A stretch of 50,087 nt of DNA from the NCBI GenBank assembly GCA_022695795.1, contig MU404229.1:1-50087 (forward strand). The letters run 5' to 3'. The DNA comes from Biscogniauxia marginata. Lineage: Eukaryota; Ascomycota; Sordariomycetes; Xylariales; Xylariaceae. The position numbers and the translations under genes were made by a program. Shown piece after piece: positions 10,339 to 22,519 of this stretch; position 1 is the stretch's first letter; each line of letters opens with the position of its first letter. Below the pieces are notes generated by a model that worked only from the letters and a program-made list of their open reading frames with translations, did not search any database and was not told where the DNA came from.

Positions 10339-13300
10339 GTTTGATATTACTTGGATCTAGGTACCTTCGACGTTGGAGAAGGTATGAGTTCCGATTGGGG
10401 GCAAGTTAAGCTAAGTCTTTTTGTAGCGGCGGACAAAAAGGGGGGAGAGCCTATTGGATAGAGAAGGGAAAACTCAATGAATTTAAGGTACCTGGTTTTC
10501 TAGGTGCTTGCTAGACCCTGAAAATCGTTGACCCGAGTTGACTACGTGTCGGAGTCTATCCAACAATTTCTATGAAACGCGGGGATAGGTTTGACGTCAT
10601 ACTGCACCACTATTTATTTGCTGATCCCGTAGCTTTGTTGATCGGTGTAGGGATTCATCTATGGGTAGTTACTTGTTCTGTCAATTTTGACTTTAACGAG
10701 GTGTGGGAGGGCGGGGGTTAGTTATACTGTGGTGGATACAATCAATGTAACGACTTACATACACAACAATATACATGTAGGTAGTTGAGTCTCTAACATT
10801 AATAGGTAACTTGACTGCCACATTAGTTAATTAGTGGATGCGCAATTGCTCGCATTATCCTTTAACTAAATACCATTGATCACCTTATTTTATTTGAACA
10901 ACGAGCCCTGCGAGGATAGCCTTAGTGCTAGTAATCTAGCGGGCTCTTCTCGAAGACTCTAAATAGGTTGTAGATAGTTGATTCTCAAGAGCGATAGTCT
11001 CCAAGAGAGGATCTTGGAGATCTCTCATATATCTAGCCTATCTAACTAATTTATGTGGAGACTCATATAGAGTCGTAACATTACGTCTCCCCCTTTTAAG
11101 CCAGTGGTGAAATACTCTCGCTAATACAGTGGCTTTCATTGTACTGACAGCCGGTTAAGCAATGTATCCCGTATCATTCTATTTTCTCGCTTACTATAAA
11201 AAGTTTTGTTTTGTCTTGTTGCTGTCAATAATGTCACTCATACCGCGAGCTATTTCGTGAGCGTATTGTCGACATGCTAGGTTAGTAATCTAAACAGATA
11301 TAGTAACGGTTGATATGTCGATTCGTAGCTTTCTAATAAGCGGCCTTTGAGGGACTTCGGTCGTAGTAGAAGAATTTACTCAACTACGCCTGTAACCATA
11401 TGGCGGCGCTAAAAACCTCTTCCTTTCAAGACGGCGTAGATAGCATCGAATGAGATACGGGGGCTGGACTAATTTTCATATCCGAACCCCGAGAGATATG
11501 ATTATATGTTATGTAACATCTCTCTGGAAGTGATATTCTTAAAGAAGCACTTTATCCGAGGTTATATCGGTGTGCATATTTATGACTACCACCAAGTATT
11601 AGTATGATAGCCTGGCAATAATAAGCCAAGGATAAGGCGCATGGTGGAACTTTGCACCTCGGTAATTGCGCGGCTATCCTTGATACAAATTGCCCAAAGT
11701 GCCACAGAAGCTTCCTCTTCCGCGTGGCCATGTTTAAACCTGAGTCCTGGGTAGTTGGCGCTAGGGCTTGCCGTGTTCCTGGCCTAAAGTATTCCTTTAC
11801 TCTAGCGGGCGGTGCCGGATTCCTAATCCAGAATGGATCTATTGTAGGGCGGTTCCTCTGGGGCAGTTTCACCTGTCTTTGCAGCAAGCTTGACGATATC
11901 GAAGTTCCGTTGGGAGACTTACTCAAGCCTCAGCCAAATAAGTATGAGTATGGACGTCTAGAACAGCCAGGATAGCTACCAGTTGATATAGAGAATAGAA
12001 TCATCTTGTAGGCAATTTCTATCCGTAGTTCTACTCTAATTTTTCAGTGCCAGCTACCATATAATGTCATTGATTCGTACTATTGAATGTACTTATTACC
12101 ATCATGGCATTAGCTGCAGCCATGGATAAAATCCTCTTGATAATGCACTGAAAGGGGTGTTTGTCACTGCTTTCGTACACTGAATTCCATCTGGTAAAAC
12201 TCTCAACATAGCAAGGTCCACAGCTTTTCTGCTCACTACACCTAATCACATATCTTACTTAAGTGGGCTATACTGCGATTCCCTTGTGTATAAAAGCGCT
12301 CATAAATTAAGGCCGAAATGTATTGAAAGAGTAATTACCTGCTAAGTTGTAAGTAGCTCTATCACGATAGCCTCATCCCCATAGTGTCCCCTAACTTATG
12401 AGTCGCCTAGCCTATCATGATATCCTCCAAGTCTGAACCCGCTCAAGGTGTTAAGATGTGCAGCAAGGTCCTTGCCTTCATCCGGGACAACAAACATATT
12501 TCATAGGAGGATAAAACTGGCGAAGTTATGTTCAACCGACTTGGAAAGTTCTCGAACAAACCCCTGTCTAAGAGAAGCCATATCCGTTCAATTCCCCCCA
12601 GATCCAAGAGCACAAACCATCAGGTCAGTTTTCAAAATCGAATATTTCGAGAGAAATTCGTAGGTACCCGGAGGATTGAACCGTAAATAAGCATAAAGCA
12701 AAAGACGCAGCGCGCGAGCCTCGCAGCTTTATCATTTAGTCAGCATAGACAAGTTAGTTACCCTGGATTTCTAAAGGCTACAGGCCCAACAACCCAACAT
12801 GTAAGATCCGGTTCCAGTAGAGGCGTCATTAAAAGTGATTTATTCTCGGATATCTTCGACCAAGATCCCACCGGTAGTTCTACGGTGTAATATGTGTACA
12901 CCGTCCTCGAGCGAAACTTAAGAACCAGGCTAGGACAGGATACCCTAATCAAAACTATCTAACCAGCAATCAAAAGATAATTATTAGCTCCCTGAAGTGC
13001 AGTACATGTTGTCGGCTACTTTAAACTAATTAATACCGTGAATTAGATACTAATGAAATTGTCACGACACCGTAATAGACCTGAAGACACAAAGGCTCAA
13101 ATGATATATACATTGCGAACGAAAAAGACTTGCGCGACTAGGAATATATATGGCGGTTTTATGTATAGATCTTGTGCTCTGACAACTATTCACCATTAGT
13201 TTGGGGTCCCACACTAATCGAGGGCATTCACCCATATAGCTGACATATATGCAATGTATATAGTATGCGGCTTTTAGAAACCAACCGTACGCATCTTGGC

Positions 13301-13562
13301 GGCAAGTTAGACTTAGCAATAATATTCTCATAGCTGTCTTCGTTCTTCATTCTTCATTGTTGCACTGTATCATTGCCTCGTTCTACAATCGCATGTACTC
13401 GTACTACCCCTATGTCTCCCAATAACCTAACGTTAGTTCTCCACCCCTGACGCCAATTCGCAGAAGGACAAGGACAGCTCTTCTATCGACCGGACAACTT
13501 TTCCACCATTAAACGCAAAATTACTACACACCAACCCGGTAATTTTAGAAGCTCCAGATGTC
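10339..13562. other. Gene-poor intergenic stretch
   Basis: About 3.2 kb of AT-rich DNA between the GH2 promoter and the 3' end of MCM4. Overlapping frames at 11,552-11,926 (minus) and 11,652-11,975 (plus) are the longest, but neither shows a known domain or convincing splice context. Two copies of the palindrome AGGTACCT fall at 10,359 and 10,486 near the GH2 promoter. Confidence 0.6.
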
Positions 13563-16500
13563 TCATGCAATACCCGTGACACGTCTAACGCTCTTCCTCG
13601 CACCCTCACCACTGATCATAACTGCGCCCTCCATCTCCAGCGCTCTCATCGACTCGGCGAAGTCCGACGGCTCGACTGCAACGCTCGCTCCTTCGTTCAA
13701 GCGCCTGCTCACTTCACTGAATCTTACGCTTTGCCCACTGCTGGTGAGCTCGTCCACGAGGTGCAGCACCGCATCCTTGAGCTCCGATTTGCGTTTCCGC
13801 TCTGCGGCGCTTGTGCCCTCTGTCAAGAGACTCATGTCAATGCGGCCCTGGGAATCAGTTGCTGCCGTCTTGAGAGCAGATTGGATAAGGCGCTCGGCCT
13901 CTAGAACGTCGGCCTTGGTGACCACCTGCGACAGCCTCATTTTGGCGTGCCCCTCTGCGAGACGGATCATTGACTCAAGTTGACGTGTGGTGGCTGTGAT
14001 TCGCTTCTCTGCTGCGCGAACGTCCTGGCCAAGCTTTCGCATTTTAACATAGGCCTCAACAAGAGCTTGCGATGCATCTTGTGACAAGGCTGGATGAATG
14101 TGGGCGCGTGCATATGAAATGTATGATGTTAAAAATTCAACCGGCTGTGTATGCTGTCAGTAGATATTCCTTCATCAGAAGATTCGACGTAGACTTACAA
14201 GGATCTCATTGTTTGAGGGTGCAGAATGAGGAGTATCCTCAAGGTACATGGAAAGGAGATGTCTTGCGAGCCTGCGATCATTCGACTCGTTCACACGATC
14301 AAGGATCAGATAAACTAGATCGAACCGCGACAAGAGAGTTGGGGGCAGGTCGATGTTCTGAGGAACTGGCAGGTCGGGATTGTATCGGGAACCAATCGGA
14401 TTGGCTGAAGCCAATATACTAGTCCTAGCGTTTAATGTGGTGATAATACCTGCCTTGGCCACCGAAACAGTCTGTTGCTCCATGACTTCGTGAAGCACGG
14501 AACGTGTGGCATCGGACATCTTGTCAAATTCGTCGATACAGCAGACGCCGCCATCTGACAAGACCAACGCACCGGATTCGAGCACCAGCTGTCGGGTCTC
14601 AGGGTCCCTACTGACGTACGCAGTGAGACCAACCGCAGAAGATCCTTTGCCGCTTGTGTACACGCCACGAGGGGCGATCTTATGGACATATTTCAACAAC
14701 TGGGATTTTGAGGTTGAAGGGTCACCACAGAGGAGGACATTGATATCCCCACGGTACTTCGGGCTGCCTCCTTTCTCGAACGTCTTGTTTGTTCCTCCGA
14801 ATATCTGTAGGAGAATGCCCTTCTTCACGTCGTCCATTTCGTAGATAGATGGAGCTAATGATCGAGCGAGGAGGTCATAGATGTCAGGGCGAGCACCAGT
14901 GGCCTTGATCTTCTCTTCTTCCTCGGGGGTGAGTTTCCGTGTTTCATCGATGTTGTTTTCCGGATCATTACGTTCCTCGTCAAGAGTTGACAAATCCGCA
15001 TCCATGCGCTTATCATCGACCTTGGCAACGTGTACAACATCGACGAAGGTCTTGAATATACTCTTGACTGATCGCATACGCGGGTCGACCCTAACCGGGC
15101 TGACACGGTAGATACCCGTAATCCGAATGCGGTCGCCGGCTTTACAGAAGTCCACCAACTCGTTGTAAACGCAAACTGAAACTGAATGAGGTGTCTGTCC
15201 AGCAGGCACTGCATCAGGTGTCTCTTGCAATTTGATCACTTGCTTGTCCTCGAACTCACATCGGTTGTGTACAATCTGCATCGAGTTCTTGGAATTGCAC
15301 AAGGGTCGTGGACATTCAGTAGGCTCTCGGATCTTGCCTCTATCAAGACCGACAAGCAGTGAATGACTGCAAACATTGCAACGAAAGAATGCTTGTCTCA
15401 TATCCGGAATAACAGGGGTAGTTCGGATGACAAGACCCTTGATGCAGATGAGCTTATCCATATCGGAGGGATTGAGATCTCGCAAGTTGGTAACCTCATC
15501 CAGCCCCCAAGGTCGAGTCATATAAGTTTGATCCATGACCTTTTCCTCTAGGGTTGTACCCTGCTGAGGTCGCTGAGAGGGTTGAGGTGTCTCGCCTCTA
15601 TCGGAGCTTGGGAACTGCATATCAGAGCTCGGGGCGCCGCTTCGCTGCGATGCGGCGGCTCCACCACTCTGACTTCTTTGTCTAGCCATTTCGGCTTGTG
15701 CCAGTTCGATCATCACATCATGAACAGACTGGTCCATGAGCGGAACAATTTCCTGAGGGTAGTGTTGGATCTGGTGCCACATCTTCCTGGTAGGCGGGTA
15801 AAGCTTGAAGTCCTGAATATCGACATAGAGGATTCTCTGGCCAAGAATTAGCATGTTTTGGAGTTCTTCCCAGTACGGCTTCGACGTAGACTCCGGGTTG
15901 GCGTCTGTCTCTTCTGTTGACAGCCCTTGACCCCACATTCTATACTTTTTGGTGAAATTCTTTAGGAAATCCTTGAACGCGGCGTACGTGTCGTCAATGG
16001 ACACCGTAGTACCCCAGATGGTTGCATTGTCTTGTCCACCAAGGGCATCAGCATCAGACGTGCCCGGATTCAGGTTGGAAAAGGTTGCGGCATCGGAATG
16101 GATCTCACGGACCACGCGGCCAGCGTCATCCAAGATGACGCGGCTGCCACCTCGAGCACCACCACTGAAGATTTCAGAGTTGATATCACCTCTTCGGCTG
16201 GGTCTGGCTCGTGGGGTTCCAGATCCGCCGACAAATAGCCCGCTGCTTTCGCTTCGAAGGTCAGATTGCGGGTGTAATGCTCGACCGGGACTTGAGCTCG
16301 GCTCATATCGAATTGGTGAAGATTCTGCTGGAAGTGTAAGTATCTTGGTATTATATTTGTATACACATGAACTATTTTCACTTACCACCAATGAGACCAC
16401 TGGTTGCCCTCGGTGTTCGCTCGCCATCGTTCTCTGTCGACTGCGAATGTGTCATATGACGGAGAGGGGAGCTGGGAGCAGCATCAGGGTTGCCATTTGT

Positions 16501-16737
16501 GCTCTGGGTTTCGGTATTGTGACCCAAGGGCGACGACACATCGTTGTTCCCGTTTGCGGGAGACGACTGGTAAAACAGAGGACTCGAGGCTAGTTGCGAC
16601 GAGCGAGCATTACGAGGAGTGTTGGCGTTTTGCGCACCGTTAGCAGGACTACTGCGAGCGGCCTGGGAACTTCGTGTACTTCGGCCCGGGGTTGCAGACT
16701 GGGAACTCCGCTGGCTACGACGAGAAGGCGACGACAT
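13563..16737 (-). CDS. mcm4: DNA replication licensing factor MCM4, three exons
   Basis: Model: complement(join(13563..14144, 14199..16327, 16386..16737)), 1,020 residues, the usual length for fungal Mcm4. It is one of six subunits of the MCM2-7 helicase that unwinds DNA at origins and forks in the nucleus. Residues 1-200 are Ser/Thr/Pro- and SQ-rich, the disordered tail that kinases target in this family. The zinc-binding cysteines are C434, C437, C456 and C461. Walker A is GDPSTSKS (652-659), Walker B IDEF (715-718), sensor-1 Asn is in NPIGSRYNP (about 760), and the arginine finger is SRFD (784-787). The C-terminal winged-helix part lies in exon 3. Introns are 58 and 54 bases with GTAAGT donors. 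The start is the ATG opening the SPSRRSQR tail. It diverges from coatomer zeta; MCB-like promoter sites are listed separately. Confidence 0.98.
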
Positions 16738-17248
16738 GTTGAATCGGATGATATAATCACGATATGGTGAGTGTCTTCTCTAGAATCCAGAGTGAAGTCG
16801 GTTAAGAAAATTGGTAGTCGAGCGGGATTGAGGAACCTTAACCCCAGATGTGGGACACGGGAAATCCATTCAACAAGCCCGACTTGCAGAACGCGTGAAA
16901 AGGAGACCCGTCGCGTGTGGAGCGTGTGCTGGTCGCGTAAAGTGGAATGGAAGTTATGCATCCCCTATTTATTCAATGCAGGGATTCTCATTGGCGGGGC
17001 GCTGCTCATAATTGCACGTATCAATGCATAAGATGTTTTATTCTCTGAATGATAGCGGGGCCGCTAAAACAGTTTCTCCATCTCAACAAGGAAATGCCAC
17101 CTCGGATTTGCTGCTTAGGTAAGTGCTACCTAACAGCTGCAACGTATTGGCGTTAGTAGTGTTAGTATTCGAGACCAACTTCATAAGAGACCACACTGAT
17201 ACTCCTACGAACGTCCATCCCGCTCCTTGCACCAATTGACCAAACAAT
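16738..17248. other. Divergent promoter region between MCM4 and coatomer zeta
   Basis: A 511-base spacer with transcription leaving in both directions. It contains the CGCG-site cluster on the MCM4 side. A frame on the plus strand at 16,771-17,031 and one on the minus strand at 17,083-17,301 lack support and overlap promoter DNA. Confidence 0.7.
16891..16938. promoter_or_regulatory. Cluster of MCB-like sites upstream of MCM4
   Basis: A perfect MluI cell-cycle box ACGCGT lies at 16891-16896, with TCGCGT at 16911-16916 and again at 16933-16938 (ACGCGA on the other strand). They sit about 150-200 bases upstream of the MCM4 ATG. In yeasts, MBF-type factors bind such boxes to switch on replication genes at G1/S. 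The sequence match is direct; use by this organism's MBF is inferred. Confidence 0.65.
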
Positions 17249-17970
17249 ATGGCTCCTGGAATGTCCTTACAGTCGGTCAATGCCATCGTAATTCTCAGCA
17301 TTGACGACGGCTCGAGAATATTTGCGAAATACTACAACGCACCCCACCATGCGCCAACAGGCAGTAAGCTCCCAGGGACCAGAAACCTGGCTTCTTCTTG
17401 GAGTATACAGCTACTAACGAAGCCCGCGAAGCGTCCACCGGCCCTAATGCCCCCTATGCCGACGTGAAATCGCAGAAGACGTTCGAGAAGGGCCTCCTAG
17501 AGAAGACGGCGAAGCAGACCGGCGACATCATACTCTACGACAATCGGATTGTTCTGTATAAGATGGAGTCCGATGTGATGATGTATGTGGTCGGCGGCGT
17601 GGACGAGAACGAGGTCCTTCTATACAACGTCATCTTGGCACTGCGGGACTCGTTACATCTGCTCTTCAAGTCTGTAACCCTCGGTCTATGCGAAGTTTCC
17701 TGCGAATACGAGGGCTGACGAGAGGGCAGGCAATCCGTTGACAAGCGGACGATAATCGAGAACTATGACCTTGTCTCCCTGGCGATCGACGAGATTGTTG
17801 ACGACGGAATAATCCTAGAGACCGATCCTACCATCATCGTACAGAGGGTCAGCAAGGCTCCTACGCAAGACGTCAATTTAAGTCGCATCGACCTTAGCGA
17901 ACAGGGCGTAAACAACCTAGCGCAACTAGGAAAAGCCAAGTTGACAGATTGGCTGCGGCAAGGTTTGTAA
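17249..17970 (+). CDS. RET3: Coatomer subunit zeta (COPI coat), three exons
   Basis: Model: join(17249..17363, 17432..17669, 17730..17970), 197 residues, normal for the family. It is a small-sigma/longin-type subunit of the COPI F-subcomplex that coats retrograde Golgi-to-ER vesicles. The N-terminal NAIVILSIDDGSRIF block, the central GDIILYDNR and ENEVLLYNVILALRDSL blocks, and the C-terminal DPTIIVQRVSKAP and NLAQLGKAKLTDWLRQGL blocks match fungal zeta. Intron 1 contains the ideal branch point TACTAAC (17412-17418), so I chose the acceptor at 17430-17431. Acceptors at 17410 and 17422 would keep the same frame. Intron 2 uses the weaker donor GTCTGT and a CTGAC branch point. The stop is 136 bases from that of convergent SUA5. 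Confidence 0.93.
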
Positions 17971-18106
17971 GGTACTGCAGTTCAAATGGGATATCAGCGG
18001 CTGTAAGACGAGCTAAGGTAGAGACCCCCGGTATGGCGTTGGTAGAAAAATTCATTACTTCTCGAAATGGGATATCATTGAACGGTGTCGTCGGGTCCTC
18101 CATAGC

Positions 18107-19624
18107 CTATGACCTAATCTGAGAAGCCGCCTTGCGCAACCTGTTCATCACCGCCGCGCCGATATCCTCGTCATCTGCAGTGCCTTCCACAAAGATGATG
18201 TCTACGCCCCGTCTATCCAGTTCGCGCAGTGCCGAGAACAGTCCTTGAGCTATGCTCCTGGTATCCTTTCCTATGCTAACGTCCAGCACAATGCCAATTT
18301 GGGATTCGCCCCTGGTGTCGTAAAGATCTGCTTCTTGCAAGTGGAGCTCCACGTCCGAGTGTCGTTCTGTACTAACCGCTCTACTTACGGTTTCTTGCTT
18401 CTTAAAGTCGCCACAGCGTAAGGCACCGGCAGGTTTCCAGAAGCGAGTCCGAACGATACCAACTTGCAATGCCTTGCCCTCCGTACCACTTGTCCCATTA
18501 GTTACCCGATCTTGGCTGTATGCCTCGACGTCTTCCGGCTGAACTCCATCCCTGGACCTCGCGAGCGTGGATTCGTATAGAACTACTCTAGCCTTGGGGC
18601 TGTAGTGCTTGTATTTCATCCCGGGTGCTCGCGGTGCGGCTTTGCCAGCTTCGCTCTGATCCTTATATGCCTTTTCGACGTTCTCCCATCCAGAACAGCT
18701 TCGCAACTCGTCCATGCTCACTCCACCCGGCCGGAGAACTACAGGTGGATCGCAAAGACCATCTACTACCGTGCTCTCAACGCCGACCTGACAAGGCCCC
18801 CCGTCGAGTATCAATTCGATGCACCCGTCTAGGTCTTCCAGCACGTGTTCTGCGGTAGTTGGCGAAGGCTTTGTCGATGCATTCGCTGATGGGGCAGCTA
18901 ATGGCGCACCAGTCAGCTTGATAAGTGAAAGAGCAAGTGGCGATGCTGGCATCCGCACACCAAAACTCTTAAGGCCGGCGGTGACTTCAGGGGCTAGCTT
19001 TGAGGGGACCGGGTTTTGAAGCAGTATTGTTAGAGGCCCTGGCCAGAACCGGTCGATGAGAGGTTTGTAAATCTCAGGTATTCGGTCATGAGCACCATTT
19101 GAAATTCCATTGGTTTCGTTCGTAGGCTTTAGGATACCCCGAAGCATAGTTAAATCTGAGACATGTATAATGAGAGGGTTATCTGAAGGTCTCCCCTTCG
19201 CAGCGTATATGCCCTTGACGGCGGCGCTTCTAGTAGCATCAGCACCCAGGCCATAGACAGTTTCTGTTGGGAAAGCAACGGGAGTGTCTTGTGTTTTTAA
19301 ATAGCTCGCTGCCTCATGCAGTATCTTAACACTCGGCGACTGGTCAGGGGAAACATCCCATGTGCCTAGCTTCTCTTGGTCTATGCCGCTCCTGAAACTT
19401 CCCAGGTTGCTTTCCGGGACTTTGAGGATACGCGTACTGGTCCTCGCCGTCTTGGACGGCAAGTCTTGAGACATGGTTCTGTAAAAGTTGAGAGCAGCCC
19501 GAACAGTGCCGAGTCTTGTACTCAAGGTTCTGGACGCCAACTTGATATGGATGGAAAATCCCTTCAGGCTTGAAACTGTTTTGGTAAATTGACGATGATT
19601 ATAGTACAGGAGATTTTGGCACAA
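18107..19624 (-). CDS. SUA5: Threonylcarbamoyl-AMP synthase, Sua5/YrdC family
   Basis: A single exon of 505 residues. The enzyme makes threonylcarbamoyl-AMP from threonine, bicarbonate and ATP, the first step of the t6A modification of ANN-decoding tRNAs. The YrdC domain spans about residues 95-310, with the substrate-binding KGRPSDNPL block starting at K143, then SANAS and GVESTVVD. A linker with APGMKYKHYSP (about 333-343) leads into the C-terminal Sua5 domain (about 345-500), so this is the two-domain long form. The first 50 residues are rich in Arg, Ser and Thr with no acidic residue and look like a mitochondrial presequence. A second Met at residue 51 (19,474) would give a cytosolic form. 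Alternatively the region before Met51 could be a 5' leader. Confidence 0.96.
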   Translation of the reverse strand: MCQNLLYYNHRQFTKTVSSLKGFSIHIKLASRTLSTRLGTVRAALNFYRTMSQDLPSKTARTSTRILKVPESNLGSFRSGIDQEKLGTWDVSPDQSPSVKILHEAASYLKTQDTPVAFPTETVYGLGADATRSAAVKGIYAAKGRPSDNPLIIHVSDLTMLRGILKPTNETNGISNGAHDRIPEIYKPLIDRFWPGPLTILLQNPVPSKLAPEVTAGLKSFGVRMPASPLALSLIKLTGAPLAAPSANASTKPSPTTAEHVLEDLDGCIELILDGGPCQVGVESTVVDGLCDPPVVLRPGGVSMDELRSCSGWENVEKAYKDQSEAGKAAPRAPGMKYKHYSPKARVVLYESTLARSRDGVQPEDVEAYSQDRVTNGTSGTEGKALQVGIVRTRFWKPAGALRCGDFKKQETVSRAVSTERHSDVELHLQEADLYDTRGESQIGIVLDVSIGKDTRSIAQGLFSALRELDRRGVDIIFVEGTADDEDIGAAVMNRLRKAASQIRS

Positions 19625-20034
19625 CTATACAGAATTTATGGCGAGAGTCAATATACTCTAGCTTAGGAGGCTGTACTATGAAAAGTTGGTTGACTCATGA
19701 AAAGTTCTAAACGAAGCCGGAATGATATCAACTTGCAGCAAGCAAAATATCGGGCGCAAACCGAAGTCCTAACGGGCGCTAATATACGCTAAGCTACCCT
19801 ATCGATTAGACAGGGCTCAGGGTCGCCAGGTACCTGCAACAGCCTGCAATTGGCAGTATTTTAGCAGGTACATATATTTCTACACTAAATTGTACACTAA
19901 ATTGAATATTACAAGTCCAGTCAATCCAACTCGCCAATTCCAGTTCCTATTCCACTTCATATCAGCAAGAAAAGGTGTCCCAGGCCCAGATTCCGGCTCG
20001 ACATCGCTATGTGCCTCCCACAACCAATGTCCCA
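19625..20034. other. Divergent promoter region between SUA5 and COG4
   Basis: A 410-base spacer that must drive both genes. The COG4 reading frame is open from about 19,906 but has no ATG before 20,035, so part of this spacer may belong to a 5' coding exon. One AGGTACCT palindrome lies at 19,828. No clear TATA element stands out. Confidence 0.6.
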
Positions 20035-22519
20035 ATGTCCGCCAACGCTCATCCTAATGGTGACTCTTCAGCCCAACCGACGCACAAGAACCTAGACAAG
20101 CTGAACAACAGCTCTTCTCCGTCCAGCCCCTCCATCCACGATGTATCGTCTCTCTCCGACGTCCGCGCTGCGCTGGCTGCACTGCACACCCGCGAGGCCT
20201 CCATAACAGATCGACTCGACTCGACTCTCTCCTCTCAGGCCGACCTTTCCCGGGACTTAGGCCGGCTCGACCTCCTGCGCGCGAATCTTGGCTCCCAGGT
20301 CATCGCAACGAGATCCATCAGCAATGGCATGCTGTCCTCGGCCGCCGAGACAGCCGGAAGGCTCTCCAACCGGGTGAAGGAGCTAGACCTAGAGAAAGAC
20401 CGAGTACAGCAGACGCTAAAAGTTGTAGAACAAGTAGCCGAGCTTAAGGCTTGCGTCCACGGCGTTGTAGGCAGCATGGGCGCACCTCAGGACTGGGAAG
20501 CAGCTGCAGGTTATATATCTCGTGCGAGTAAGGTCCCAGAGGCCATTATACGCGGCGGGTTTGCGGCGGCAATTGTGCCGAGTGTCGAGGTGCCAGATGC
20601 GCCTTGGGTCACGCTCGAGAATTCAAAGGAAAGCTTGTGTGGGCTTTTTCTCCGCGAGTTCGAGAAGGCGGCCAAAGAAGGAGATGAGGCCAAGGTCACA
20701 CGATTCTTCAAACTGTTTCCGCTGATCGGGAGGGGAGATGTTGGATTGGATGTCTACGGCCGCTACGTATGTCAGGGGGTCGCCGGCAAGGCTAGGGCAA
20801 CTTTAAAAGAGGGTGGCGGAGGCAGCGGCCGGAAGGATGGGTTCTTCTACGCAAATGCGCTTACGAAGCTGTTTGAGAATATTGCCCAAATCGTGGAGGG
20901 CCACGGTGGCCTCGTGGAGAGACATTACGGCGAGGGCAAGATGGTCAGGGTTATTGAGAGGCTGCAGATGGAGGCAGATGTCCAGGGTGGCATAATATTA
21001 GACTCGTGGAGCGATGAAAGGAGCATCGATAGACGACTGACGGACGTGAAAAGCTATCCCTTCTCCTTCCTAGTACAGAGCTTCTTGCCACAGCAAAAGA
21101 CGCTTGCCGGAACCCCTCGCATGAATTCACCGGCGTTGGGTGGGGGGACTAACGCTCGCAACAGCGAGGATGAAGGTGTCGATATGAAAGAAGTAGACGC
21201 TCTCCTTACTGAGATTTCCGTCATGCTTGGTCGCTGGTCATTATACTCGAGGTTTCTTGCTGGAAAATGCAAAGTATGGTTGCTCCCCATCACACTATGA
21301 AAACACCGGTACTAACATATATCAGAGTCCTGATACATCTGAGGACGCTACCCTGTCGATGCCCGAAGTCCTTACTAAATCGAACCTGCAAAGAAAAGTC
21401 TCCACGAAGCTTATCATGCCGTATAACGATATGTCTACTTTCTTCTTCCGAAGATCTATCGAAAAGGCCTTCCAGTTAGATGAGTCACCCTCGGGTTTGT
21501 CGCTAAATCTCAGCAAGCCCATCGATGGCAACTCACCTTATATCATCTCCGCTGTTGATGTTGTCATGTATATTGTCAGCACTATCATTAAAAACTCATT
21601 GTTTACGTCGCAGAGAGACGTAGTGGCGTCGGTCATTCCAACTATTGGCAGGGTTTTAGGATCAGACTTCGTGGGTATGATCCAGCGAAAGATGCGAGAT
21701 GAATCATACCCCAAGCCTACTATACAAGGAGGATTTCCGCCGGAAGACAAGATCATTGCATTCATTGTACTGATCAACAGCCTCGACGTCGCAAATGAAT
21801 ACCTGGCACGTATCGTAGACTCACGCCTTGGCACTTCAACGGACCAATCCAATGGGGCAACTCATACGAATCCCCTTGCTTCCTCCTTCCCTTTCGAAAA
21901 CGACATCACTTTTGTTACCACATCCCTCCATACACTGAACTCGACATTCTCTACCAAGACGACGGAACTGATCTCCGACGGGATACAGGTGCTTTTTAAC
22001 AATGTCGTCAGACAAAGGTTGAGACCTATCCTCGCTGAGACCTTCCGTGACGTCGATTATTGGCGTACTGAAGAGGAGTTGGCTGAAATCGCTCAGCAGA
22101 ACGACGAAGATGAAGAAGAGATGTTAGACCGCGTCCAACGACGGTTTGAGCTCGGATGGGATGCACTGATGAAACCAATTGCACGATTGATGACGGCCAA
22201 AATGTTCACGGCCTTGATGGATAATACGGCGACGTACCTGTCTCGGGTACTCGAGAAACGAGTCTGGAGTTATAGCGGGAAGACAAATGCATATGGTGCC
22301 ATCCGGCTAGAGCGGGATTTTTCTGGCATCGTCAGCACTGTTTCAAGGGGGAGCTATGGCGTGAGAGAGGTCTTTGCACGAGTCACGCAAATTTTGATGA
22401 TTGCCAATATGGAAGAGGAGGAGTGGGAAGAGGTAGGCGGCGAAGACGCCGAGGACGGCATTGAATGGTTGTTGAATGAGGAAGAAAGGCGAAAAGCTAG
22501 AAATCTGGTAAAGATATGA
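20035..22519 (+). CDS. COG4: Conserved oligomeric Golgi complex subunit 4, two exons
   Basis: Model: join(20035..21273, 21326..22519), 810 residues. COG4 is part of lobe A of the COG tether that captures intra-Golgi retrograde vesicles with SNAREs and SM proteins. The N-terminal part (about residues 25-170) is coiled-coil, followed by the helical COG4 core (about 180-540). It ends in the acidic helix with EEEEWEEVGGEDAEDGIEWLL. The 52-base intron has donor GTATGG, branch ACTAAC and acceptor TCAG, and joins in phase 0. The start is uncertain. The frame is open upstream and reads plausibly from a GTG codon at 19,975 (VSQAQIPARHRY), but the first in-frame ATG is at 20,035, and two out-of-frame ATGs precede it. 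Confidence 0.93.

Noticed and set aside
11552..11975. Overlapping frames on both strands as a possible gene
   Set aside because: No domain, no splice context and equal-quality frames on opposite strands, as expected by chance.
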